A DNA stretch of 64,000 nt, taken from contig CM039462.1 of assembly GCA_022414725.1 (NCBI GenBank), positions 38,863,186 to 38,927,185 on the forward strand, read 5' to 3'. Shown one piece after another: positions 55,201-64,000 of the stretch. Under the pieces are notes generated by a model, which had not been told where the DNA came from, did no database searches, and was given only the letters and a program-made list of their open reading frames with translations. The first letter of the stretch is position 1. Every line of letters starts with the position of its first letter. A program made the position numbers and the translations under genes. The stretch is from Microglena sp. YARC (lineage: Eukaryota; Chlorophyta; Chlorophyceae; Chlamydomonadales; Chlamydomonadaceae).

Positions 55201-57880
55201 TGCAGTGTTAGAGCTGCATTTAGAGCAGAAATCACTTGGGCCAGCAGCCGTAGCGACGGCAATCCGGAGAGAAGCATAGCTTGTAGAGGTCCTTTTCTCG
55301 CCCCACTGGGGGGAGTTTGAAGGAACTTCTCGTACGCCACCTTCAGTGCAACCGAAAGAGTCGTGAGGCAATCCGGAATGATTTCAATAAGAAACCAATT
55401 TGTTGCAAACTTACTCTAGTTCAGGACTGTTGCTTCGAAACGACTCTTTTGATTAATCTGGAGGAAACCAATGATATCCCGTCTCATTGACCGAATTCAT
55501 TGATGATCTTGTAGAAGTTGAAGAAGACATGAATGGGATGTTTTTTAATAATTTTTCAATTAGTTGTTGTTGTCATCTTAAATGAATTAAAAAGTCGTCA
55601 ATTTTTTTTTCACAAATTAATTCCAATGAAAAAATAATAATTGTAATGATGATCAGGTAAGAATTGTCGGACTGTGAATGATTTGCTTGATTCGTGGTTT
55701 TCTTTTTTAGATCACGGATCTCCATTGAAAATCCAGAACGTGATCAACAAAAAAAGTTTGCCAGTGCGGTTGGGGCACTAACAAATATTGGGTGATGGGC
55801 AGACGCCCGCATGCGACTGAACGGGAGAATCATAGTTGGAGAGGTTCCTTTTCCTCCCCCACTGGGGGGAAGGTTTTGAAGGAACTTCTAGAATAACGCC
55901 ACCCTTGAGTGCGCCGACAGAGTCGCCATCGCAACTCAGGCACGTTTCCAATGAAAATAACTGCTTGCAAACAGTCTGAAGAAGTGACGTTGCGCCTTGT
56001 GCGATCTTACCCTTGTCCTTCTTTCGCACTACACCGGAAGATAATTTCCGTCTTATTGACGACTCCTCGATGTGTCGGAGTCTAAGGCGTGTATGAGTGT
56101 TAGGACCCCCACATAAGTGGAGGTGTTCCCACTCGAGGGGGAAGGCGACTGATGCGTAGCAGCTTCGATGTACCTGTTGGTCAACAGCAGATACTTGATC
56201 GATTTGTGCAATGCGAGCAGCTTACTTTTTCAGCGGATGCTTGTCTGGGCAGATGCCTTGTAAGCAGATACTTCGGCATCACGAATGCCTTGTCAAGATA
56301 TGCTTTGTAAGCAGAGAAAGCTTCAATGCTTTCGTTAGTCCCTCTGGACGGTCGACTTCAGCAGTTTATTTGAGACCGACTGCAGTGTTAGAAGCTTGCA
56401 TTAAGAGCAGCATCTTTTGGCAGCAGCCGTAGCGACGGCAACCGTGAGAAGCAACGCTTGTAGAGGTCCTTTTCTCCCCACTGGGGGGGAGTTTGAAGGA
56501 ACTTCTGTACGCGCCAACCTTCAGTGCAAATCCGACAGGAGTCGGTGAGCGCAATCCGGAAATGATTTCAAGTTAGAAACCAATTTGTTTGCAAACTATC
56601 TCTAGTCAGAGGACTGTTGCCTTCGAAACGATCTTCTTTTCTGTTAAATCTGAGAAACCAATGATACCGCGTCTCATTGACGAATTCATTGATGATCTGT
56701 GTAGAAGTTGAAGAAGACCATGATGGGTGTTTTCAATATTTTTAAAATAGTTGGTTTGTTGTCACTTAATGAATTAAAAAGTCCGTCAAATTCTTTTTCC
56801 ACAAATAATCCAATGAAAAATAATAATTTGTAAGACTGATCAGGTAAGCTTGTCGCGGATGCTGAATGATTGCTTGATATCGTGGTTTTTTTTTTAGATC
56901 ACGATTCCATGAAATCCAAGACGTGATCAAAAAAATATGCAGTGCGTTGGGCAGCTACAATTTTGGTGATGGCAGAAGCCGCAGCGACTGCACCGGGAGA
57001 ATCATAGCTTGGGAAGGTCCTTTTTTCTCCCCACTGGGGGAGTTTGGAGGAACTTCTGTACGCCAGCTTGAGTGCGCCGTAACAGAGTCGGCATGCACTC
57101 AGGCACGTTTTCCAATGAATTGATGCCTTGCAAACAGTCTGAAGAATTGGGTGACGTTGCGCCTTGTGCGATCTACCTCTTGTCCTTCTTGCTGCACTAA
57201 CGAAGATATTCGTCTTATTGTACGAACTCCCTCGATAGTGTCGAGTCTAGGCCGTGTAAATGAGTGTTAGGACGGCCTCCACAATAAGTGGAGGTTTCCC
57301 CTCGAGGGGGAAGCGACTGATGCGTAGCAGCTTGATTACCTGTTGGTAACAGCAGATACTTGATCGATTTGTGCAATGCGAGCAGCTTCTTTCAGCGGAT
57401 TGCCCTTGTTGGCAGAGTGCCTTGTAAGCAGAATACTTCCAACGAATGCCTTGTAAGATATGCTTTGTAAGCAAGAGAAAGCTTCAATGCTTTCGTAGTC
57501 TCTGGGAAGGTCGACTTCAGCAGTTCTTGAGACCACTGCAGTGTTAGAAGCGCATTTAGAGCAGCATCCTTGGCAGCAAGCGTACGATCGGCAAACCTGG
57601 GAGAAGCATAGCTGTAGAGGTTCTTTTCTCCCCCACTGGGGAGTTTGAAGGACTTCTCGTACGCTCACCTTCAGTTGCATCCGACAGAGTCGGTGAGTCA
57701 TCCGGATATGATTTCAATAGAAACCAAATTTTTGCAAACTTTCTCTGTTCAGGAGACTGTTGCCTTCGAGAACGATCTTCTTTTTGTTTAATCTGGAGGA
57801 AACCAATGATACCCGTCCATTGACGGAATTCATTGATTGATCGTGTAGAAGTTGAAGAAGACATGATGGGTGTTTTCAAT
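52240..57880 (-). pseudogene. Tandem array, five copies of the two-domain repeat gene
   Basis: Five units of about 1165-1185 bp. Gene spans (3' to 5') are about 52257-53190, 53440-54375, 54605-55535, 55775-56732 and 56950-57862. Each has two CCCACTGGGGGGAGTTTGAA-type blocks (the PRGKKEPLQAM modules), a T-rich hairpin segment after the gene, and AAATTGACG-type sequence before it. All copies are littered with single-base indels, so coding integrity cannot be judged. The other version of the locus has two copies. Confidence 0.85.
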
Positions 57881-58062
57881 ATTTTTCAATAGTTGGTTGT
57901 TGTCATCATTATGAAAATTAAAAATCGTCAATTTTTTTTTTCACAAATAAAAATTTTGAATATGAGTGGATGGTCCGTCCAACAAAGTTCTCTCCAGGCA
58001 GCTAATGTGTGCGTTTCGAAAGCCGTATCATATGTTTCCCAATGAATAATAATAAGTTGTAA

Positions 58063-59874
58063 ATGGACTGATCGGTAGGATGTCCGGATGTGAAATGATT
58101 TGCCAAGATGATTTGGATGATGTCGTCGATGCGGGAGCTAAGTAGCAGTGAAATTGATGTGAATGATTTGCAAGATGCAGGTTCGTTCGATGCGAGCGCT
58201 AGTAGCAGTGATGATGTGCAAATGATTTGCAGATTGGATGTCGTCATTCGGAGAGCTAGTAGCAGTGATTCTGTGCATGATTTGCAATTTTATGAGGTCG
58301 TCTGATGCGAGCGCTTAGTATGCAGTGAATGATGTGATGATTTGCAAGATGAAATGTCCGTGATGCTGGCGCTAATGTAAGCAGTGATGATGTGTACCCG
58401 CAAATGAGGAAACCTTACCAACCCTTGTGCCATGAATGATTTTCCACTTCCGGTCACGAAGTTGATTTCCCCTGAATTCTGGGACATACGAAAGGTTTTA
58501 CTCAATGAAGAGGAGCCAAGGAGAATATGTTATCCCCCCCCCCAGCCAACCAGAGTGAAAGAGAACACAGGTAGCTGTAGTATCGGATACAAAAGCACAA
58601 CAAACCACGTCATTTTGGATGGCAACAACAAACCATGGCAAGCAAACAACAAACCATTGCAGCAACATAACAACCAACCGTTATTTTGGATGGCCAACAA
58701 CGGTGTACTTCGTATTGCGATTGTCCCCTAAAGCTTGGACACTGCTCTTCAAACCGCTGGAAAACAAGCGATCGTCAGGAAGAATGCGGAAAGCCTAACC
58801 TCACTGGAATGAAGAAAGATACACTTGCTTGCCTTCTGAAACGACGATACGTATCTTGTGGTACCCCGCAAATGATGGAAATCTTACCAACAGGTGATGT
58901 CATGAATGATTTTCCACTTCCATTAAAGCCAAGTTGGATTCCCCTGGAATTCCATGGGACCATCACACGATAAGAGTTACACACAATAAGAGAAACCCAA
59001 AGAGTTGCACGACAACAAAGGCCGCTGAAGTATTGGAAACCGAAGCAATAACAAACCACCTTACATTTGGGATGGCAGCAAACGGTGCAATCGTATCCGC
59101 GATTAGTCTGGTTCCTTGGACAACTACTCTTCAACCCGTTTTGGAAACGAGAGATCGCAGTGAAGAACGCGGAAAAGAAGAATGTCGGCATATTTGTGGC
59201 CTTGCAAAAGGGGGTAAGGTGTGTTTCTTTGGAGCATGCCCAGAAGAAGAAGAACGTTAAATGAATCGATGAATGACAACTTTGTATTTCGGTTAATTGA
59301 CTGATTCCTCTATCAAGTCAACTTTTGGATGCACGTGTGTTTCTTCGGTGCTCGATTGGACGAGCTGAACTTCTTCGCTGCATTTTTTGGATGTGAGGCT
59401 ATCGTTGCGCATCCTTTGACGTAATGAGCAGACTACAGTTGTCCCGATCTGTTTGATGGCAAAGGCCTGTAATGTGTTTTTTTATTTTCAATGCACGCGC
59501 GTGGACTCCAAATCTTATACTACAATCGAAGGATCTCTATGACGCATTTGTGAATACAATGCTAACACACATTTGATTCTATCAATGCTCTTTTCACTCC
59601 TGAAAATGTCTGAGGTTTTAGTTACTTTAATTTTTACGGCATTCCAACCTGATACTCAGTACGACTCGGTTACATTTTTTGGCCAAAAAATCTTTGGAGA
59701 CGGTCCTACGAAGAGGCCCTCGTTACATGCATGCGGTCAATTGTACGCAAGGAGACTCTCGACACCTCCCGCCCATCGTACGACCTACCCCCAGCCACAC
59801 GTGGCCATTAAGATTTGGATGGGATCATCGTGGGCATCTCCGGGACACAGTTCTGTCGAGCCTTCAGATGGTGA
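58063..59874 (+). pseudogene. Repeat-rich unknown gene, second copy
   Basis: Inverse of 9372-11145: Asp/Ser repeats at 58080-58400, the NDFPLPV module twice (58430 and 58905), and the C-terminal part to TGA at 59872. Indels every 20-40 bp. Confidence 0.8.
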
Positions 59875-59958
59875 GCGTCCGAATGTGTTTGGTATAAACA
59901 ATATACATTGTTATAACAATTAAATTGTTATTGCATATAAATTTGTGGTGTTTTCGCG

Positions 59959-60594
59959 ATGAGGGGTCTTGGTCGTGACGGCTCGGTCCGTCTGTTTTCG
60001 TTTCGCGCGCCATTCAGGAGCGCAATTCTTCGTTTGATTATCCGATTCACGCGCCGACTGGTCGCCAACGTAGTAGTGGACTGCATCCGTCATGGCAGAC
60101 GATTGGGCATGTACGAGGAAATCACCAACGTAGAGCTGACGACCTGTGCCCCGGCTGTGCGCGACGCTGCAAAAGCGGCACTATGCCTACGACACGGTCG
60201 CTTGGCAATGCATCGCGATGTCGAACCTGGCGAGCGCGGTTGCGTACACGATGTCGTCCCACGGATATAGCGAGGTCTCCTTTTCTCAGAAAGACGGCGT
60301 TCCTTTCGATCACGGTGGCGTCCGTTTTGAATGCCCAGTACCCTCGAGTTCGTGTCCCATAACGCAGAACGCCTGAACGCGATGATCGTCCCTGGACCGT
60401 GAACGAATACTCGTCGACATGGCTACTTTGCATTTCGAACCATGGACGCGTTCTTACTCTGCTTGTGGTCCTTCCCGATGAGCTGGGTGATCGAGAGTCG
60501 CCTCAAGACATTGTTGCGTGTTGCGATCTTCGTGACGACGACCCGTCGAAGCCGGCCCTCTCTGATTTTGCCACGCATTGCCAAGGTGCTTACG
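59959..60594 (+). pseudogene. Ribonucleotide reductase large subunit, second copy cut by gap
   Basis: Starts GLGRDGSVRLFSF at the same ATG as the intact gene and reaches the position equivalent to 8675 before the N run. Frame breaks at about 60010, 60080, 60150, 60395 and 60440. Confidence 0.85.
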
Positions 60595-61594
60595 NNNNNN
60601 NNNNNNNNNNNNNNNNNNNNNNNNNNNNNNNNNNNNNNNNNNNNNNNNNNNNNNNNNNNNNNNNNNNNNNNNNNNNNNNNNNNNNNNNNNNNNNNNNNNN
60701 NNNNNNNNNNNNNNNNNNNNNNNNNNNNNNNNNNNNNNNNNNNNNNNNNNNNNNNNNNNNNNNNNNNNNNNNNNNNNNNNNNNNNNNNNNNNNNNNNNNN
60801 NNNNNNNNNNNNNNNNNNNNNNNNNNNNNNNNNNNNNNNNNNNNNNNNNNNNNNNNNNNNNNNNNNNNNNNNNNNNNNNNNNNNNNNNNNNNNNNNNNNN
60901 NNNNNNNNNNNNNNNNNNNNNNNNNNNNNNNNNNNNNNNNNNNNNNNNNNNNNNNNNNNNNNNNNNNNNNNNNNNNNNNNNNNNNNNNNNNNNNNNNNNN
61001 NNNNNNNNNNNNNNNNNNNNNNNNNNNNNNNNNNNNNNNNNNNNNNNNNNNNNNNNNNNNNNNNNNNNNNNNNNNNNNNNNNNNNNNNNNNNNNNNNNNN
61101 NNNNNNNNNNNNNNNNNNNNNNNNNNNNNNNNNNNNNNNNNNNNNNNNNNNNNNNNNNNNNNNNNNNNNNNNNNNNNNNNNNNNNNNNNNNNNNNNNNNN
61201 NNNNNNNNNNNNNNNNNNNNNNNNNNNNNNNNNNNNNNNNNNNNNNNNNNNNNNNNNNNNNNNNNNNNNNNNNNNNNNNNNNNNNNNNNNNNNNNNNNNN
61301 NNNNNNNNNNNNNNNNNNNNNNNNNNNNNNNNNNNNNNNNNNNNNNNNNNNNNNNNNNNNNNNNNNNNNNNNNNNNNNNNNNNNNNNNNNNNNNNNNNNN
61401 NNNNNNNNNNNNNNNNNNNNNNNNNNNNNNNNNNNNNNNNNNNNNNNNNNNNNNNNNNNNNNNNNNNNNNNNNNNNNNNNNNNNNNNNNNNNNNNNNNNN
61501 NNNNNNNNNNNNNNNNNNNNNNNNNNNNNNNNNNNNNNNNNNNNNNNNNNNNNNNNNNNNNNNNNNNNNNNNNNNNNNNNNNNNNNNNNNNNNN
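60595..61594. other. Scaffold gap (1000 N)
   Basis: Second placeholder gap of exactly 1000 undetermined bases. Confidence 0.99.
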
Positions 61595-61890
61595 CAAACC
61601 TTGTTCAAGCGCCCAGGGCGGTCGAGCAGTTGATACCCTGGTGCGCACCTGCAGAGGAAACCTATCTTGTACGACAAGCAAAATACTTCAGGAAGTCAAA
61701 ACACAAGAAAATCATCGGCACGTTTCGGAGTTATCCTGGCAAATCCATACCAAAAACATCCTTCTGGGTTGGTCTACCGTTGCTGCTTTCAACAAAACCT
61801 GGGAAAACGGCGTCGACCATGCCCCGAAGCACAAGGACGCAAGGAGAGACAGTTTCTGGTAACAAAACAAGTAGCAACAATATTACTTAG
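61595..61890 (+). CDS. Partial C-terminal coding frame, unknown
   Basis: A frame open from the gap to a stop at 61888-61890 (98 residues): basic and rich in Ser, Thr, Lys (VRQAKYFRKSKHKKIIGTFR; TKPGKTASTMPRSTRTQGET). It ends 49 bp before the next ATG. No family recognised; a basic DNA- or RNA-binding tail would fit the composition. Confidence 0.35.
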
Positions 61891-61938
61891 CCCACCAACC
61901 GTAAGGGGACTAATAAATAGGGCGGACTGACGAAAAAC

Positions 61939-63590
61939 ATGCCTTCCCCAGTATCGTCTCCTATAGTAGATAATATTACATCATTTTCTCGGTATGTCAT
62001 GCATAATGGTGCTCGTTCCTCTTCCTGTCAAGGGGCGTTCAGGTGCCAGTTGCAATTCGGTCCTTGTTTCTTCACAAGACGACGCAGGACCCACACTTCT
62101 ATAATTGTTGTTGTTGGATCTTCTGGTACCCCTCTAGATACGAGTCTTCTTAGAGCTTTGGCTGATGTGTATACTTCAGGATGCACGTGCGGGTATTTCT
62201 CCTTTTCTGTGCAACGATGTGTTGGTTAAAATCTTCCCGGATCTCTTCGTTCCATGGGGATGGGTTATGTGTGCTCCTTTCAGCGTGGAGGAAGACGCGC
62301 GTGATACTCTGTCATCCCCCTCTATATTCGAAGCTTTCCTTGTGCATATGCGATCCGGTCGTACGCGACCAATATTCGGATTGGACAGTATTCTCCTTCC
62401 TTTGTTGGGGAAGGTATCTCGTCCGCAGCTCCTTAAGGAGTACGACCTCAGAGGCTGTGGACGCAACTTGGGCCGCCCTTAATACGTGAGCTCTGCATTT
62501 TCGGAGCGTTCTCACGTTCCTTGTCGCGTTGGAGGGAGGACAACAACCTCGCACTCTCTCGCCCCGATGTCGATGCGATCGCCGATTTGATGGGCACCAT
62601 AACGGGCGGTTGACGGTCACCTTATCCGTAGGAGGAGGCTGTGTATCTCGTCGTCGTAGTAGTAATGAATAATTCAACAAGCAACGCAGAAACTCGAATC
62701 CACTTGCCTTCTCTGCCACACTCTCGAACGTGCGAGCTCGTTTTGCATTCTACTTGAACAATTTGTGGGCGGACGTTCAGTTGTGGAACGTTTGGGTATT
62801 CGGGGGGAGCAGCGTGCTTCACTTGAGCATTTCATTCCTCTTGATGATAATTCTAATGTACCCCCCCCGCTTATTGTGACCGCGGTTCGACAATCTCTTG
62901 CTAAGTTGCAGAAAGGCGTACATCCTCCTGTTAAAAAACAGTCATGTGAAGAGTAGTCCCCTTCGTATCCATTTGATTGCAGAGGTCTTTTTAGGTAATG
63001 GGAACAACGGCTTTCGAGTTAAGATGTTGTCTCCGAAATCTTCGATGATACCTTTTTTACTTAATTCGAAGTCTGTGAGCGTCGGTGGTTTGTTCGTTTA
63101 CGTTGACGAATTCCAACATCACGTTGACGACAGAGTTTTCATGTCCCCATGGGAGCGCGATTTGCGTTCCCGCGACATGGTGCGAGATGTGTTGCGGCGT
63201 GACGTTTCTATGGCCATACGCTCAGATTTGCAGTTATTGTTTCATTTGTCATCCATTCGATCGACTGCTTCGCGTCCGCGTGAGAACGTTCCTATTGCGC
63301 GAAAAGACGTGGTTGCGATGATTTACGGAATCATTAGAACTCCGAAACGTAACGTTCGTGATGATGACGTATGTTGGCTAGCAGACATTCTTCTTTTTTC
63401 TGATGAGCCCCTAACGATTCGTCGTGGCACGGCGTCGTTTCATGTGATTGATGGTGGTGATAACAATAAAAATATTATGTTTTTCAAGGACGTCAGAGAA
63501 TTCGATAGAGTCACTTATACAATGGGCGATCCTGCATTCCGGCCGATTTTTAATGGTTGCGAAACATGGTCTGGAGCGGATTTGTGATTC
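61939..63590 (+). pseudogene. Unknown gene with MITE-derived C-terminus
   Basis: ATG 61939 (MPSPVSSPIVDNITSFSRYV), then frames change at about 62165, 62480 and 62900. Recognisable blocks: FPDLFVPWGWVMCAPFSVEE, SRPQLLKEYDLRGCGRN, PPPLIVTAVRQSLAKLQKGV, and a clean last frame from 62898 (VYVDEFQHHVDDRVFMSPWE; RKDVVAMIYGIIRTPKRNVR; VIDGGDNNKNIMFFKDVREF). The last 20 residues are encoded by the MITE at 63527. No domain is recognised. Most breaks lie in the first 1 kb, close to the contig end. Confidence 0.5.
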
Positions 63591-63690
63591 CTCGGTGCTG
63601 ATATCTCAAGCTAGCGAGTCGTTCCGGATGCTCTAAATTCTGAGTAAAAATTTCAAAAAATCCGCCGGGAGGAAGGAACGCCCATTAATT
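63527..63690. mobile_element. MITE family 1 copy, full length
   Basis: AATGGGCGATCCTGCATTCC to GGAGGAAGGAACGCCCATT with the central CTCAAGCTAGCGAGTCGTTC segment. It sits at the 3' end of the unknown gene and supplies its stop codon. The same insertion is present in the degraded copy (22913). Confidence 0.85.
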
Positions 63691-63741
63691 GTGCATAAAA
63701 AAAACTTGTTGTAAAGGAGTAACGTTTGTACACATATACAC

Positions 63742-64000
63742 TGATGCAAACACGTGTTTCATAAAGATACGGATGAGACAAATATCTCGACACGTGAACT
63801 GTACAACAACGTAAACAGTGAGTGTGAAGGAGATGCCGAAGGAGAAGATTCTGAGGGCGAAGGAGATGCCGAAGGAGAAGATTCTGAGGGCGAAGGAGAT
63901 GCCGAAGGAGAAGATTCTGTGGGCGAAGGAGATGCCGAAGGAGAAGATTCTGAGGGCGAAGGAGATGCCGAAGGAGAAGATTCAGGGGCCGAAGGAGATG
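63742..64000 (+). CDS. Acidic-repeat protein, cut by window end
   Basis: A frame through HKDTDETNISTRELYNNVNS enters a 33-bp repeat from about 63827 that encodes EGDAEGEDSEG units, at least five copies, up to the window end. The start lies at or before 63755 and is not clear. Such Glu/Asp-rich repeats are flexible; no function can be given. The repeats match those at 23220-23400. Confidence 0.5.

Noticed and set aside
47484..60594. Treating the inverted second set of genes as real additional genes
   Set aside because: Evenly spread single-base indels destroy all frames alike, and the distribution at contig ends points to unpolished sequence; annotated as second copies only.
1..64000. tRNA or rRNA genes
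   Set aside because: No cloverleaf with a recognisable T-arm (GTTCGA-type) or rRNA core was seen in reading; a covariance-model scan was not possible.

Overview
The window looks like part of a large eukaryotic DNA virus of the Nucleocytoviricota (a giant virus, or a copy of one integrated in a protist genome), heavily colonised by transposons. The viral evidence is a ribonucleotide reductase large subunit, a D5-like superfamily 3 helicase, RNase III, a metacaspase, an MscL-like channel, a SNF2 helicase, a YqaJ-type exonuclease, a Ulp1-like protease, a calcineurin-like phosphoesterase, a prolyl 4-hydroxylase, and a set of small membrane proteins and a structural-type protein that resemble conserved giant-virus families. 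The eukaryotic setting shows in a GT-AG intron and in Tc1/mariner and Fanzor elements. I found no tRNA, rRNA or bacterial operon signals.

The sequence is a scaffold of three pieces joined by two runs of exactly 1000 N (20751-21750 and 60595-61594). Piece 1 (1-20750) carries, in order: a minisatellite with a MITE in it, an LRAT-like gene, a 380/924-codon unknown gene pair, a repeat-rich membrane protein, the reductase, a long repeat-rich gene broken over three frames, a tandemly duplicated two-domain gene, a TnpB/Fanzor remnant, two-TM protein, D5 helicase, three-TM protein, structural-type protein, phosphoesterase and SAP protein. Piece 2 (21751-60594) carries an unknown gene, broken Ulp1, YqaJ, RING and SNF2 genes, an RFC-like gene, a split zinc-finger gene with a hydroxylase in its intron, methyltransferase, RNase III, metacaspase, MscL, SAP protein, phosphoesterase, a Tc1/mariner-Fanzor composite transposon, and then an inverted, error-rich version of 8675-17895. 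Piece 3 (61595-64000) starts with a partial ORF and repeats the unknown gene that opens piece 2.

The simplest reading of the inverted repetition is that piece 2, reversed, overlaps piece 1. Both cover the same locus (reductase - D5 - structural protein - phosphoesterase - SAP), as two haplotypes or viral copies that were scaffolded in opposite orientation. Dense indels near the piece ends look like unpolished long-read sequence. The two versions differ in biology too: one has a 4.7 kb transposon block between the structural protein and the phosphoesterase, and five rather than two copies of the tandem gene. Where the copies overlap, each corrects frame breaks in the other.

The most notable system is the composite element at 42836-46197: matching terminal inverted repeats enclose a DDE transposase and a downstream Fanzor (eukaryotic TnpB-like RNA-guided nuclease) in the same orientation, with a conserved non-coding hairpin segment between the Fanzor 3' end and the terminus, where Fanzor guide RNAs are normally encoded. 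At least seven deletion derivatives of this element are scattered over the window, several keeping the hairpin end.
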